A stretch of DNA of 64,000 nt from Pectobacterium carotovorum (GCF_900129615.1 NZ_FQWI01000002.1:248001-312000), one strand, 5' to 3'. Numbered from the stretch's first letter, positions 16,931 to 27,082 are shown. The notes: a model not told the origin generated them from the letters alone. Numbers and translations are program-made.

Positions 16931-18520
16931 ATGTCTCCAAGTGAATACGCCCGCGAAGTCTCCAAAAGAAGAACGTTCGCTATCATTTCTCACCCCGATG
17001 CCGGTAAAACCACGATTACCGAAAAGGTCCTGCTGTTCGGACAGGCGATCCAGACTGCCGGTACGGTAAAAGGGCGTGGTTCGAACCAGCATGCGAAATC
17101 CGACTGGATGGAGATGGAAAAGCAGCGTGGTATCTCCATCACCACGTCCGTGATGCAGTTTCCCTACCGCGAATGTCTGGTTAACCTGCTGGATACCCCA
17201 GGGCACGAAGACTTCTCCGAAGATACCTATCGTACGCTGACGGCGGTGGACTGCTGCCTGATGGTGATCGATGCCGCAAAAGGGGTCGAAGATCGTACGC
17301 GTAAGCTGATGGAAGTCACTCGGCTGCGCGACACCCCGATTCTGACGTTCATGAACAAACTTGACCGTGACATCCGCGATCCGATGGAAGTGCTGGATGA
17401 AGTCGAGAGCGAACTTAAGATCGCCTGTGCGCCAATTACCTGGCCGATTGGCTGTGGCAAATTGTTCAAAGGCGTTTACCACCTTTATAAAGACGAAACC
17501 TATCTGTATCAGACTGGTAAAGGCCATACGATTCAGGAAGTGCGCATCGTTAAAGGGCTGGATAACCCGGAACTGGATACCGCCGTTGGCGAAGAGCTGG
17601 CCGCGCAGCTGCGTGAAGAGCTGGAGCTGGTGCAAGGCGCATCGCACGAATTTGAGCTGGATGCATTTCTGGCAGGTGAACTGACGCCAGTCTTCTTTGG
17701 TACGGCGCTGGGTAACTTCGGCGTTGACCACATGCTGGATGGCTTAGTCGCCTGGGCACCTGCGCCGATGCCGCGTAAAACGGATACCCGTGAAGTGACG
17801 GCGGCGGAAGAGAAATTCACCGGCTTTGTGTTCAAGATTCAGGCCAACATGGACCCGAAACACCGTGACCGCGTGGCGTTTATGCGCGTGGTGTCCGGAA
17901 GATATGAAAAGAGCATGAAGCTGCGTCAGGTTCGTACGGGCAAAGACGTGGTGATTTCAGACGCGCTGACCTTTATGGCGGGCGACCGTTCCCATATTGA
18001 AGAAGCCTACCCCGGCGATATCATCGGGTTACACAACCACGGCACTATCCAGATTGGCGATACGTTTACGCAGGGTGAAGACATGAAATTCACCGGTATC
18101 CCCAACTTTGCGCCGGAACTGTTCCGTCGTATCCGCCTGCGTGACCCGCTCAAGCAGAAACAGCTGCTTAAAGGGCTGGTACAGCTGTCCGAGGAAGGCG
18201 CGGTGCAGGTCTTCCGTCCATTGACCAACAACGATCTTATCGTGGGTGCCGTCGGTGTGCTGCAGTTTGATGTGGTCGTTGCCCGTCTGAAAACGGAATA
18301 CAACGTTGAGGCGATTTACGAGTCGGTGAACGTTTCTACCGCGCGCTGGGTTGAGTGCAGCGATGTGAAGAAATTCGAAGAGTTTAAGCGTAAGAACGAA
18401 CTGCATCTGGCATTGGATGGCGGTGATAATCTGGCCTATGTGGCACCGACGATGGTGAACCTGAACCTGACTCGGGAACGCTATCCAGAAGTGACGTTCC
18501 ACCAAACGCGCGAGCATTAA
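16931..18520 (+). CDS. prfC: Peptide chain release factor 3 (RF3)
   Basis: RF3 is the GTPase that recycles RF1/RF2 from the ribosome after termination. The ATG at 16931 ([20 protein letters not shown]) gives 529 residues, equal to E. coli RF3; the frame's upstream start at 16904 adds nine unsupported residues. G-domain motifs are SHPDAGKTT (G1), the region [19 protein letters not shown] (switch I), [16 protein letters not shown] (G3) and TFMNKLDRD (G4). It is followed by a rho-independent terminator, then osmY, as in E. coli. Confidence 0.97.
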   Translation: MSPSEYAREVSKRRTFAIISHPDAGKTTITEKVLLFGQAIQTAGTVKGRGSNQHAKSDWMEMEKQRGISITTSVMQFPYRECLVNLLDTPGHEDFSEDTYRTLTAVDCCLMVIDAAKGVEDRTRKLMEVTRLRDTPILTFMNKLDRDIRDPMEVLDEVESELKIACAPITWPIGCGKLFKGVYHLYKDETYLYQTGKGHTIQEVRIVKGLDNPELDTAVGEELAAQLREELELVQGASHEFELDAFLAGELTPVFFGTALGNFGVDHMLDGLVAWAPAPMPRKTDTREVTAAEEKFTGFVFKIQANMDPKHRDRVAFMRVVSGRYEKSMKLRQVRTGKDVVISDALTFMAGDRSHIEEAYPGDIIGLHNHGTIQIGDTFTQGEDMKFTGIPNFAPELFRRIRLRDPLKQKQLLKGLVQLSEEGAVQVFRPLTNNDLIVGAVGVLQFDVVVARLKTEYNVEAIYESVNVSTARWVECSDVKKFEEFKRKNELHLALDGGDNLAYVAPTMVNLNLTRERYPEVTFHQTREH

Positions 18521-18602
18521 TTTTGATCGATGGCGCCACGGTTTCATGAAAATCATCGTGACTGTGGCGTTTAAATCGTGACCACATTGTTAAAATAATC
18601 AT

Positions 18603-18653
18603 CACCCGGTTATGCTTGGCTTTAGGCCAAAAGTGCCGGGTGTTTTTATTTTT
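18603..18653 (+). terminator. Rho-independent terminator of prfC
   Basis: Inverted repeat CACCCGG (18603-18609) / CCGGGTG (18636-18642), with an inner TTGGC/GCCAA stem, is followed by TTTTTATTTTT. Confidence 0.85.
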
Positions 18654-19020
18654 AAATGTATTTAAAAACAATGTATTACCCGAGCTTTTTCCCTGCTGTT
18701 ATTTCTCGCTTCAGTGCAACAGACAAATCTGAATTGCTGCACATATTCCCTTGCTCCCCTGTGATTTTCCATTCTGTAGGCTATAGTTAACAGCGTGTTA
18801 ACTGATTTAGCTTGTTCAACTGTTAGTGCAATTTAAGTTGGTTCATTATTTTGATTTGTTTCGTCTTTGCAATTCAATACTCTGATTTTTTATGCAAGTA
18901 GAGGGAATCATCGGAGTATTGATAACGTCATTATCACCTTGATTTGCTGATGACGGTGCAGGCGTTAACGTGACCCAAATCGGTTCGGGTTTATAGAAGA
19001 GCATAAGAAGGAAGACATCG
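18654..19020. other. osmY upstream region
   Basis: This 367-bp AT-rich gap upstream of osmY should carry its stress-responsive promoter. I see no ORF worth calling; a short minus-strand ORF at 18846-19136 runs over the osmY start and is a shadow. Confidence 0.5.
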
Positions 19021-19629
19021 ATGAAAAAGACCAAATTGACACAATCGCTGATCGTAGTTGCTCTGGGTTCGATTCTGGCTGGCGGTGCCATGGCTGAAGA
19101 AACGTTAGGGCAGAAAGTAGAGCGTATCGCGGACACAACTGGTGCAAAAATCGATAGCTCCGCTAATAAAGCCTCTGGCTACGTCAGTGACAGCGCTATC
19201 ACAGCAAAAGTGAAGAGTGCGTTGTTGGAAGACAAATCGATCACCAGCAGCGATATTTCCGTTGAAACATCAAATGGCGTCGTCACGCTGAGTGGCTTTG
19301 TCGGTAGTCAGGAATTGAGCACCCGCGCGGTAGAAATCACTACGCAGGTTGAGGGCGTCCAGTCTGTCAGCGATAAACTGCAGGTGAAAGATAATCAATC
19401 ACAATCGGTTGGCGCGTATGCAGATGATGCCGTGATTACCAGCACCATTAAGGCCAAACTGCTGGCGGATGACATTGTTCCGTCCCGTAAAGTGAAAGTC
19501 GAAACGCAGGCTGGCGTCGTGCAACTGAGCGGCGGGGTGGATAATAAAGCGCAGTCCGACCGTGCTGAGAGTATTGCGAAGGCCGTCGACGGTGTGAAAA
19601 GCGTCAAGAACGACCTGACAGTTAAATAA
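19021..19629 (+). CDS. osmY: Periplasmic osmotic-stress protein OsmY
   Basis: A 202-residue precursor with a Sec signal peptide (about residues 1-28, ending GGAMA). Two BON domains follow: about residues 60-125 (ITAKVKSALLEDKSI ... VVTLSGFVGS) and 140-202 (VITSTIKAKLLADD ... VVQLSGGVDN). BON domains are thought to contact phospholipid membranes. E. coli OsmY is induced by RpoS and high osmolarity and acts as a periplasmic chaperone. AGAAGGAAGAC precedes the ATG as ribosome binding site. Its place after prfC and before ytjA is conserved. Confidence 0.95.
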   Translation: MKKTKLTQSLIVVALGSILAGGAMAEETLGQKVERIADTTGAKIDSSANKASGYVSDSAITAKVKSALLEDKSITSSDISVETSNGVVTLSGFVGSQELSTRAVEITTQVEGVQSVSDKLQVKDNQSQSVGAYADDAVITSTIKAKLLADDIVPSRKVKVETQAGVVQLSGGVDNKAQSDRAESIAKAVDGVKSVKNDLTVK

Positions 19630-19640
19630 CCCTTTGATAC

Positions 19641-19668
19641 AGGGTTATCCACAATGGTGGATAACCCT
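19641..19668 (+). terminator. Hairpin downstream of osmY
   Basis: A perfect 12-bp inverted repeat (AGGGTTATCCAC / GTGGATAACCCT, loop AATG) lies 11 bp after the osmY stop. There is no T-run, so termination is likely but not certain. Confidence 0.55.
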
Positions 19669-19774
19669 ACCTAATCCGCATAATAAAACACCACCTGTGG
19701 ATACGCAGTCAGGACGCAAGAATCGCGTCAGGATGACCACCATGATTTTTCATTTTGTCTGGTAAGGAGAGCGT

Positions 19775-19936
19775 ATGTTTCGTTGGGGCATTATATTTTT
19801 AGTCATCGCACTCATTGCTGCAGCACTGGGTTTCGGCGGGTTGGCCGGCACAGCAGCTGGCGCGGCAAAAATCGTCTTTGTAGTCGGTATTATTCTGTTT
19901 CTGGTTAGCTTGTTCACGGGTCGGAAACGGCCGTAG
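19775..19936 (+). CDS. ytjA: Small membrane protein YtjA (DUF1328)
   Basis: A 53-residue protein, [20 protein letters not shown] then a glycine/alanine-rich segment, [17 protein letters not shown] and a basic end RKRP. Two membrane helices and this start are diagnostic of the DUF1328/YtjA family of small inner-membrane proteins, often stress-induced. A strong AAGGAGAG ribosome binding site lies 5 nt before the ATG. In E. coli ytjA also follows osmY, where yjjU comes next; here a CsbD-like gene takes that place. Confidence 0.92.
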   Translation: MFRWGIIFLVIALIAAALGFGGLAGTAAGAAKIVFVVGIILFLVSLFTGRKRP

Positions 19937-20074
19937 CACAGCGAATTCTTTCATTCTTTCTCTATAGAAAGAAATGTCATACAGAGCACACAGCCGCGCC
20001 ACGCGGCTGTCATATTTTACCGGCACACTGTTCACGTATTTGCTGCATTTCGACAGTTTATCAGGAGGTTTATG

Positions 20075-20263
20075 ATGAATAGCGATATCGTTGTTGGCAA
20101 ATGGAAACAGTGGAAAGGGAATTTCCTCGCGCTGTGGGCCGATTGGTTTGACAGCGACTGCGCCTGGGTGGAAGGGAGTAACGATTACCTGTCCGGTGTC
20201 TTGCAAGAGGGTTACGGAAAAGCGCACGAAGAGGTATCCTCAGAGAAAACTACGTTACACTGA
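20075..20263 (+). CDS. CsbD-like small stress protein
   Basis: A 62-residue protein whose pattern GKWKQWKGNFLALWADW, then EGSNDYLSGVLQEGYG, follows the CsbD family (as in E. coli YjbJ: GNWKQFKGKVKEQWGK and EGKRDQLVGKIQERYG). These are abundant, hydrophilic, helical general-stress proteins of unknown mechanism. Two adjacent ATGs occur at 20072 and 20075; the AGGAGG ribosome binding site at 20063-20068 is better spaced for 20075. It follows osmY and ytjA, both stress-linked, in the same direction. Confidence 0.8.
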   Translation: MNSDIVVGKWKQWKGNFLALWADWFDSDCAWVEGSNDYLSGVLQEGYGKAHEEVSSEKTTLH

Positions 20264-20377
20264 GGCCTCACCGCAACGACAAGTCCGATTCTGCCATGAG
20301 GCTTTGGCAGGATAGTTCTTGGGCGTAGATTAGGTCGCCTCATCTTGACGGACCTAATTTTGACGGAGAGAAGCGAC

Positions 20378-21175
20378 GTGCCCGCTGAACGATACCGTTT
20401 TATCGATACCCACTGCCATTTTGATTTTCCCTTATTCTATGATGACGCACCGGAAAGCTTGCGTCTGGCGCAAGACGCTGGGGTTGATCGCATCATCATT
20501 CCTGCCGTGGCTTCTCAGCATTTTGAGCGCGTATTGACGCTCTCTCGCACCTACTCACCGCTCTACGCCGCACTGGGTCTTCACCCGCTTTATATCGCCG
20601 AGCATCAGGAGAGCGACCTGCTCCGTCTGGAAGACGAACTGCGCCAGTTGCCCGCTAAACTGGTGGCAGTGGGGGAGATTGGGTTGGATCTCTATATGCC
20701 GGAACCGCAGTTTGAGCGGCAGCTTACTTTCCTTGAGGCTCAGCTTCGGCTGGCGAAAAAATACGATCTCCCGACGATCCTGCACTCGCGACGCAGCCAC
20801 GACAGGCTGGCGCAATTACTGCGCCGTATCGATGTGCCGCGTACCGGCGTGGTTCACGGGTTTGCGGGCAGTCTGGCACAGGCGCAGGCCTTTATCCGGC
20901 TGGGCTATTACATCGGTGTAGGGGGAACCATAACCTATGACCGAGCGAATAAAACGCGTCAGGCAATCGCGCAGCTGCCGTTAGATCGGCTGCTGCTGGA
21001 AACTGACGCACCCGACATGCCGATGAGTGGCTATCAGGGGCAGCCAAACCGACCTGAACGTATTTCGTGCGCGTTTCAAACGCTGTGTGAGCTACGTGCA
21101 GAATCGCCTGAAGAGATTGCCGAGGCGTTGTGGCAGAATTCATTCAGGCTGTTTGGACGGCTGACCCCGATGTAA
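20378..21175 (+). CDS. yjjV: TatD-family metal-dependent hydrolase YjjV
   Basis: A TIM-barrel metallohydrolase of the TatD DNase family. Metal ligands are visible in FIDTHCHFDFP (His-x-His), VAVGEIGLDLY (Glu), ILHSRRSHDRL and GVVHGFAG (His), and LLLETDAPDMP (Asp). The frame is open from a TTG at 20345, but the GTG at 20378 has a GGAGAG ribosome binding site and gives 265 residues, near the E. coli length. The sequence LLLETDAPDMPMSGYQGQPN is typical of YjjV rather than TatD or YcfH. The exact substrate in vivo is not established. Confidence 0.92.
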   Translation: MPAERYRFIDTHCHFDFPLFYDDAPESLRLAQDAGVDRIIIPAVASQHFERVLTLSRTYSPLYAALGLHPLYIAEHQESDLLRLEDELRQLPAKLVAVGEIGLDLYMPEPQFERQLTFLEAQLRLAKKYDLPTILHSRRSHDRLAQLLRRIDVPRTGVVHGFAGSLAQAQAFIRLGYYIGVGGTITYDRANKTRQAIAQLPLDRLLLETDAPDMPMSGYQGQPNRPERISCAFQTLCELRAESPEEIAEALWQNSFRLFGRLTPM

Positions 21176-21222
21176 CGCTGAGAGTGTTACGACGCTACCC
21201 GTTACACCACTACCATTCCCCC

Positions 21223-21250
21223 AAGTGGAAGAATCTTTGCTTCCACTTTT
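21223..21250 (+). terminator. Rho-independent terminator of yjjV
   Basis: Inverted repeat AAGTGGAAG (21223-21231) / CTTCCACTT (21240-21248) is followed by a short T-run. Confidence 0.75.
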
Positions 21251-21313
21251 CTGTTATTTCTGTGCAACAACAAGCAGAACAGTCATTTTGATTTCATATA
21301 CCAACCATAAAAT

Positions 21314-21329
21314 TGTGATGAAGATCACT
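21314..21329. promoter_or_regulatory. CRP-binding site upstream of the nucleoside transporter
   Basis: TGTGATGAAGATCACT matches the CRP consensus TGTGA-N6-TCACA in nine of ten positions. A second half site (TGTGA, 21366-21370) lies about 52 bp downstream. Paired CRP sites around a CytR site are known at nucleoside transporter promoters, so CRP control, possibly with CytR, is likely here. Confidence 0.7.
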
Positions 21330-21490
21330 TTTCAGTGTTTTTGACTGTTCGATGTTGTATGTATTTGTGACATAAATTAGCGACCTTCACGGGCCTGTCT
21401 TTATAATCGGCCCGCCAGCGCGTGTTTACCGTTCTGGTGACCCGATTTTTATTATGCTCTCACTTTTTCACGCGTTATAGGGAACTACAC

Positions 21491-22768
21491 ATGCAACTCG
21501 TTATGAGTCTCATCGGCATGATTGTTCTGATACTGTGCGCGGTTATGCTGTCCAATAACCGTAAAGCTATCAGATTGCGCACCGTAGCCGGTGCTTTCAT
21601 TCTTCAGATCGGTATCGGTGCGCTGGTGCTGTATGTACCAGTAGGCCGCAAGATTCTGGAAGGTTTGACGGGCGGTGTAGCAAACGTTATCGCCTACGGA
21701 AATCAAGGCGTTTCGTTCATGTTTGGCGGTCTGGTCTCCGACAAAATGTTCGAAGTATTTGGCGGGGGTGGCTTTGTTTTCGCACTCCGCGTCTTGCCGA
21801 TTATCGTCTTTTTCTCTTCTCTGATCGCCGTGTTGTACTACATGGGCATTATGCAGATCGTCATCAAGGTACTCGGTGGCGGATTGCAGAAACTGTTGGG
21901 CACCTCCCGTACTGAATCGCTCTCTGCGACGGCCAATATCTTTGTCGGCCAAACGGAAGCGCCGCTGGTGGTCCGTCCGTATATTGCCAACATGACGCAG
22001 TCAGAACTGTTTGCCGTGATGTGTGGTGGGTTGGCCTCAATTGCCGGAGCGGTGATGGCAGGCTATGCCCAGATGGGCGTGCCGTTGGAATACCTGATTG
22101 CAGCGTCCTTCATGGCTGCTCCGGGCGGGTTACTGTTCGCGAAACTGATGGTGCCGGAAACGGAAAAAACGCACGACCATGATGAGATGGTTGGCTTTGT
22201 CGATGAAGACGATCGCCCAGCTAACGTCATCGATGCGGCGGCAAGCGGTGCGGCGTCCGGTATGCAGCTGGCGCTGAATGTCGGTGCGATGCTGCTGGCG
22301 TTTATCGCCTTGATCGCCGTGTTGAACGGTATTCTGGGCGGCATTGGCGGCTGGTTTGACTACCCGCAGCTGTCACTGGAGCTGATTCTGGGCTGGTGCT
22401 TTGCACCTGTTGCGTTCCTGATTGGTATTCCGTGGAGTGAGGCAACCGTGGCGGGTTCGTTCATTGGGCAGAAACTGATCGTCAACGAGTTCGTTGCTTA
22501 CCTGAATTTCAGTGAATATCTGAAAGCGGATGAGGTGGTGCAGGCCGCTGGTTTGCAGGTTCTGTCGGATCATACCAAAGCTGTGATTTCGTTCGCGCTG
22601 TGCGGCTTTGCTAACCTTTCGTCTATTGCTATCCTTATTGGAGGTTTGGGCAGTATGGCACCGACTCGGCGCCAGGATATTGCCCGCTTTGGTTTGAAAG
22701 CGGTTGCGGCAGGTACGCTTTCTAACCTGATGAGCGCCTGCATCGCAGGGTTCTTCCTGGCCCTGTAA
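21491..22768 (+). CDS. Concentrative nucleoside transporter (NupC/YeiM family)
   Basis: A 425-residue membrane protein importing nucleosides with protons. I use the ATG at 21491 ([20 protein letters not shown]); the frame's upstream start adds 23 unsupported residues. CNT motifs include [33 protein letters not shown] (the conserved GQTEAPL), and [18 protein letters not shown]. Ten or so hydrophobic segments follow a Nucleos_tra2_N / gate / C layout. It could be a nupX, nupC or yeiM-type member; I cannot distinguish them here. A hairpin follows the stop. Confidence 0.9.
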   Translation: MQLVMSLIGMIVLILCAVMLSNNRKAIRLRTVAGAFILQIGIGALVLYVPVGRKILEGLTGGVANVIAYGNQGVSFMFGGLVSDKMFEVFGGGGFVFALRVLPIIVFFSSLIAVLYYMGIMQIVIKVLGGGLQKLLGTSRTESLSATANIFVGQTEAPLVVRPYIANMTQSELFAVMCGGLASIAGAVMAGYAQMGVPLEYLIAASFMAAPGGLLFAKLMVPETEKTHDHDEMVGFVDEDDRPANVIDAAASGAASGMQLALNVGAMLLAFIALIAVLNGILGGIGGWFDYPQLSLELILGWCFAPVAFLIGIPWSEATVAGSFIGQKLIVNEFVAYLNFSEYLKADEVVQAAGLQVLSDHTKAVISFALCGFANLSSIAILIGGLGSMAPTRRQDIARFGLKAVAAGTLSNLMSACIAGFFLAL

Positions 22769-22800
22769 ATGTAACCAGGCATTCTTGCAGTAGCGAGATG

Positions 22801-22822
22801 ATGGGCGGCGAAAGTCGCCCAT
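22801..22822 (+). terminator. Terminator hairpin of the nucleoside transporter gene
   Basis: ATGGGCG (22801-22807) and CGCCCAT (22816-22822) pair, 32 bp after the stop, followed by a T-rich stretch. Confidence 0.6.
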
Positions 22823-22917
22823 TGTTCGTTTAAGTCCCTACGTTTTTCAGGGTTTAAACGTGGCTTGCGCAGCATTTACCGAATGCGGGTGCGATATGCT
22901 TGCCTGAGTGGAGCAAC

Positions 22918-23634
22918 ATGCTTTCTGCTTTTATTGATGATGTTGAATGGATTTCTTTTCCACGGGCAACGGACGGTGCCGCCTACCCAGGTATTACTGC
23001 ACGCTGCCATTTCCATTTGTCTGCCTACGACGACGCGCTTTTTGCCGAGGCGAACATTCCTTTTTCCGACGCGCTAGAGCGCGCCGTACCGAAACGACGC
23101 GCCGAATTTCTGGCTGGGCGCTGTGTTGCCAAACATGTGTTGAACAAGCTGGATCACCCTGATTTTGTTCTGCATAGCGGAGAAGACCGCTCGCCGCAGT
23201 GGCCAGGAAATATTGCCGGTTCGCTGAGCCATAACAAAGACAGCGTACTCTGCGCCGCCCATTTACGTAGCGATGCGCTATCGTGCGTGGGTGTGGATAT
23301 CGAAGGATTTATGTCCGACGAGCGTGCGCAGTCGCTGTGGCCCGGCATCATTGGCGATGAAGAGTTCCAGTGGTTTCAGGAGCGGGATGAGGCATTTAGC
23401 TGCTTGCTGACGATCAGCTTCTCGGCGAAAGAGAGCCTGTTCAAGGCGCTTTACCCGCAGGTTCGGCACTATTTCGATTTTCTGGATGCCCGGCTGGTGG
23501 CGCTGGATATCACCAAACGCGAGTTCGAGCTGGAACTGCTGACCGATCTGACGCCAACGTTTTACGCCGGACGCCGTTTTAAAGGCGCGTATCTGCTGAG
23601 AGAGTACGACGTCACCACGTTTCTCTGCTGCTAA
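22918..23634 (+). CDS. entD: 4'-phosphopantetheinyl transferase, EntD type
   Basis: This enzyme attaches the phosphopantetheine arm to carrier domains of siderophore synthases, here the EntB aryl carrier and the NRPS thiolation domains. The Sfp/EntD motifs are present: GSLSHNKD, CVGVDIEGFMSD (Mg-binding Asp/Glu) and FSAKESLFKALYP. The ATG at 22918 has a GGAG ribosome binding site and gives 238 residues, the EntD size range; a TTG at 22900 is less likely. It converges with the receptor gene and belongs functionally to the catechol siderophore island, though it is outside the main operon. No Fur-box-like sequence is obvious upstream. Confidence 0.88.
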   Translation: MLSAFIDDVEWISFPRATDGAAYPGITARCHFHLSAYDDALFAEANIPFSDALERAVPKRRAEFLAGRCVAKHVLNKLDHPDFVLHSGEDRSPQWPGNIAGSLSHNKDSVLCAAHLRSDALSCVGVDIEGFMSDERAQSLWPGIIGDEEFQWFQERDEAFSCLLTISFSAKESLFKALYPQVRHYFDFLDARLVALDITKREFELELLTDLTPTFYAGRRFKGAYLLREYDVTTFLCC

Positions 23635-23656
23635 AAAAGCCCGCGAATAGCGGGCT
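23633..23656 (-). terminator. Rho-independent terminator of the siderophore receptor
   Basis: AGCCCGC (23638-23644) and GCGGGCT (23650-23656) form a stem. In the minus direction it is followed by six Ts (the complement of 23633-23638). It may also serve entD from the other side. Confidence 0.8.
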
Positions 23657-23683
23657 GAGGTTGCTGATCAGAACTTATCGGTA

Positions 23684-25657
23684 TCAGAACTTATAGCTCA
23701 CGCCACCGTACACCGTACGTCCAGACAGGAAGTAGTCATTGTCAGTGGCAATATAGTCGCGTTTTTCGTTGGTCAGGTTAGTGACGCCCAATTTCAGATC
23801 CACGTTTTTAATCGGAGTATAGGTCGCGCCAATATCCACGGTGTTGAAGCCTCTGGTTTTAAGGACTTCCTTATCACGCAAATATTGGTTGCCCGTGTAC
23901 TGATAGGACACATAAGTTGAGAGATTATCCAGTGCCTGCCAGTTCAACTGCGTGTTAACCGTATTTTTCGGGGTTTGCTTCAGGCGCTTTCTGGTGGTGC
24001 GATCTTCAGCATCGACAACCGTCCAGTTGGTGGTCCAGTTCAGATCATCAGTCAGATCGACCCAGAATGAGGTTTCAATCCCCTGAATACGTGCTTTACT
24101 CACGTTGTAATAAGTAAGATTGACTGGAGGCGTAGACCTGACACCATTCCAAGCCTCAGCTTGGATCATATCCTTGATATCATTATTAAATAAGGTAACG
24201 CCTCCACCGAAGCGTTCAGCTTCATAGGCAGTACCGATTTCATAGCTGATAGAGGTTTCTGCTTTGAGGTCTGGATTGCCTATGCGTCGGCAGAATATGC
24301 GGCAGTCCGCTTTGGAATAGCCTTTGGTGAACTGAGCTAGCGTAGGCGCTTTAAAGGCCTTATTCACGCCGCCTTTGATCACCCAGTTGTCGGTTAAACT
24401 ATAAGTGGCGTAGGCGCGTGGGCTGAATTCTGTTCCATAGACTTCATGGTGGTCGACACGGCCACCAAACGTGAGGGCTAAATCCGCGAGTTTGAACTCA
24501 TCTTGTAGGAAAAGAGCACTCTGGTTGACGTCTACTTTACCGCCTTTCATGTTCATGCTGTGTTCCAGCGACGTGATGCGGTATTCGCCGCCGCCAGTTA
24601 GCAGATGGTCGCCCAAGTAACCGGAGATTTGTCCATCAACTGTCTGATTATTCTGGGTAATATCGGCTATACTCTCATTAAGCTGAGAGTTGTCCATTAA
24701 GTCGATGTTTTCGTAGTAATAACGTAGCCGCGTATCAACATTGTCCCAGCTACCGTTATGCGTGAGTCCCAGAGCGAGGCGATCGATTTTTTGTGTATTA
24801 TGAGCAGTGGTACCAAAGTTATTCCAGTCGACGAAACGGTCATCTTTGGTATAAGTCGCATCAAAATCCAGACTCTGCTGGGAATCGATCAACCACGTCA
24901 GGTTACCCAGCACGCTGTAGTTATCGCGTTTTTCCAAGGCATCTGAGTTACGATTCTTAGATTGTTCGGTACGCCAGGCATCGCGCTTGCCACCATCAAC
25001 AATCAAACTACCCAGCAACGTATTTTCTATTAATGGCCCGCTGACGTAGCCATTCAGGCGATTATTGTCCCCGCCGGAGCCTTCGGTTGGTGCCTGAAAG
25101 TTATAGCCGATCTCACCGGCCACTTTCTCCCCCGGCTGGCGCAGAATCACGTTTACCACACCGCCCAGCGCGTCGGCACCGTACAAGGAAGACATTGGGC
25201 CGCGAATGACTTCGATACGTTCAATCGCCGACATAGGAATGGAGCTAAGATCGAAATCATTCCCCATGTCGGTCGCAAGTGATTCTTGGGAGTTGATACG
25301 GCGACCATTCACCAGTAGCAGCGTGTAGTCTGCACGCATACCACGGATTTTGATCTCGTTACGGCCGTAGGTCGATGACGGGTTGATATTAATGCCCGGC
25401 AGCTTTTTCACCGCGTCGGTAACGTTATTCACCGACATCTTTTCCAGTTCGGAGCGAGTGATGACAGAAACGCTGGCGGGGGCGCTCAACGTGGTGTGTT
25501 TCGTCTGTGTCGCTGTCACGACGATTTTTTCATCTGCCGCGTTTTCTGCCTGTGCAAGCGCAGGTAACGTTAGTAACCCGGTCACCAGCAGGGCGTGATA
25601 CACCTTGCTGTGTGGGAAATGATGATGTGAAAAACGACTTTCCGGTTTTAGCTGCAT
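23684..25657 (-). CDS. TonB-dependent catechol siderophore receptor
   Basis: This is an outer-membrane gated porin of the FepA/CirA/Fct class. With the ATG at 25657 (MQLKPESRF) it has about 657 residues, with a signal peptide ending LTLPALAQA. The TonB box is near EKIVVTATQ. The plug domain has IKIRGMRADYTLLLVNGRR and IEVIRGPMSSLYGADALGG. The beta-barrel ends in the typical aromatic terminus VSYKF. The start is not firmly fixed: the frame extends to 25729, and ribosome binding sites are weak for all candidates. The MFS gene upstream is on the same strand with a Fur box before it, so both are probably iron-repressed. The likely ligand is the product of the adjacent synthase. Confidence 0.88.
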   Translation of the reverse strand: MQLKPESRFSHHHFPHSKVYHALLVTGLLTLPALAQAENAADEKIVVTATQTKHTTLSAPASVSVITRSELEKMSVNNVTDAVKKLPGININPSSTYGRNEIKIRGMRADYTLLLVNGRRINSQESLATDMGNDFDLSSIPMSAIERIEVIRGPMSSLYGADALGGVVNVILRQPGEKVAGEIGYNFQAPTEGSGGDNNRLNGYVSGPLIENTLLGSLIVDGGKRDAWRTEQSKNRNSDALEKRDNYSVLGNLTWLIDSQQSLDFDATYTKDDRFVDWNNFGTTAHNTQKIDRLALGLTHNGSWDNVDTRLRYYYENIDLMDNSQLNESIADITQNNQTVDGQISGYLGDHLLTGGGEYRITSLEHSMNMKGGKVDVNQSALFLQDEFKLADLALTFGGRVDHHEVYGTEFSPRAYATYSLTDNWVIKGGVNKAFKAPTLAQFTKGYSKADCRIFCRRIGNPDLKAETSISYEIGTAYEAERFGGGVTLFNNDIKDMIQAEAWNGVRSTPPVNLTYYNVSKARIQGIETSFWVDLTDDLNWTTNWTVVDAEDRTTRKRLKQTPKNTVNTQLNWQALDNLSTYVSYQYTGNQYLRDKEVLKTRGFNTVDIGATYTPIKNVDLKLGVTNLTNEKRDYIATDNDYFLSGRTVYGGVSYKF

Positions 25658-25744
25658 GTCAAAGACCCCATCAAAGAGTGGAAAAAATATCCCCGTAAAC
25701 GTGCTGTGTTGCATGTATTGCCGACCCATTCGTGCGTGATCGGT

Positions 25745-27028
25745 TTATTGCCCTGTAGCCTGTGCAGGTTGGCGTGCGGCCATCTTTCGGCTGCGTTCAG
25801 CCAACTGCGGAATTAAGCGCATGGTCAGCAGCATGGCGGCCAGCGCAAATACGGTGCTGGCGATGGCGAGCTGCGAGAATCCGTCAATTTTTCCCTCGGC
25901 AGAGGTGCTCAGATAAGCGGCAGAAGCGACGCTGGCAAGCCCGGATGCCACGTTGGCTGCGGTTCCCTGATAGGACATGAACGCGGCGCGCTGATGCGGT
26001 AGCGGAATACCGGCGGTAATTGCCAGCGTGCTGCTGGAGCGGGCGGCGCTGAGCGCCATGAACAGGGTGAACACCAGATACAGGGAAAGTGAAAAAGGCA
26101 GAACGAAACCGCAGAGAATCACAGCCGCCAGCAGCAGCGTCGTGACGATAATCGTCCGGCTGGCATATCCCCGATCCAACAGATTGCCGCACAGCTGCAT
26201 GGTCACCATGCTGGCCAGCCCGCCGCAGAGATAGAGCAGGGAAATATCATCCCGCGGGAAGGCCAGATTGAACTGAAAGTAGTTGGAAAAGTGGGGAATC
26301 AGCAGGAAATGACCGAACATTTGCAGCGAAATTACCGTCAGCCCCAGCAGGAAAAGGGGAAATGCCAACAGGTCATGTAATACCGACGTGGGTGCCGCCG
26401 TGGGGGAATTACCTTGCTGAACCCGATGCGTTGGCGGCATGGAAGGAAATAGCCACAGCACCAACAACACCAGCAACAGGCCGCCGAGGCCGAAAGTATA
26501 AAATGGCGCTTGCCAGTTAATACGGTGAGCCAATTCCAGTGACAGCGGCATGATGACAATCGCCGCGAGCGAAAAGCTCATGCCGACATAGGCAAGCTGC
26601 TTTCCGCGCTCGTTGGCCGGCACAATATCGACAACCGCAGCCATCAAGACACCGGATGCCGGCCCGGCAACGCAGCCCGCCAGAATAAACAGCAGCAAAA
26701 GATCGGTTTGGCTGGTGGAAAACATGCAGGCTGCCGTCAGGCCAAAGCGTAGCGTCAGCAGCACAATCAGAGCATGTTTACGGTTAAATCTATCCAGATA
26801 AGGGGCGGCGAGGAAGCCGACGATGGCGGAAGCGAACGTTGCGCCGCCGCTAATGTAGCCGATGTTTTTGGCATCCATAGACAGGGCGCTGACGAAATCG
26901 GGGCCTAGCGGCATCACCATCATCAAGCTACCGAGGGAAAGCATGTTAATGAGCAGCGCCAGATGCACAACGGATCGGGTGTGCGGGCGGTACATGCTTT
27001 CATCCATGACAGGCTCACATTTAGACAT
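25745..27028 (-). CDS. MFS transporter, candidate siderophore exporter
   Basis: A 427-residue major facilitator protein with about twelve membrane segments. The loop motif after helix 2 is seen as LDRFNRKHALIVLL, and a helix 5-type region shows GMSFSLAAIVIMPL. It lies first in the receptor transcript and is divergent from the catechol synthase operon. A Fur-box-like site is located 55 bp upstream of its start. By analogy with EntS, which exports enterobactin, it probably exports the finished siderophore across the inner membrane; uptake of the iron complex is an alternative. The downstream receptor gene follows after an 87-bp gap. Confidence 0.8.
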   Translation of the reverse strand: MSKCEPVMDESMYRPHTRSVVHLALLINMLSLGSLMMVMPLGPDFVSALSMDAKNIGYISGGATFASAIVGFLAAPYLDRFNRKHALIVLLTLRFGLTAACMFSTSQTDLLLLFILAGCVAGPASGVLMAAVVDIVPANERGKQLAYVGMSFSLAAIVIMPLSLELAHRINWQAPFYTFGLGGLLLVLLVLWLFPSMPPTHRVQQGNSPTAAPTSVLHDLLAFPLFLLGLTVISLQMFGHFLLIPHFSNYFQFNLAFPRDDISLLYLCGGLASMVTMQLCGNLLDRGYASRTIIVTTLLLAAVILCGFVLPFSLSLYLVFTLFMALSAARSSSTLAITAGIPLPHQRAAFMSYQGTAANVASGLASVASAAYLSTSAEGKIDGFSQLAIASTVFALAAMLLTMRLIPQLAERSRKMAARQPAQATGQ

Positions 27029-27082
27029 AATTAGTAAAATATTTGCGCAGTCTAGCGCAGCTTAATTTTTCTGACAATGAAT

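Noticed and set aside
16814-17731. 305-codon minus-strand ORF overlapping prfC
   Set aside because: It lies opposite highly conserved RF3 codons and has His/Gln/Arg-rich shadow composition with no known motif.
19645-19653. Perfect DnaA box (TTATCCACA) after osmY
   Set aside because: It is part of a 12-bp hairpin arm downstream of osmY. Only one further partial match (TGTGGATA, near 19696) lies nearby, with no AT-rich unwinding region or replication genes, so an origin is not supported.
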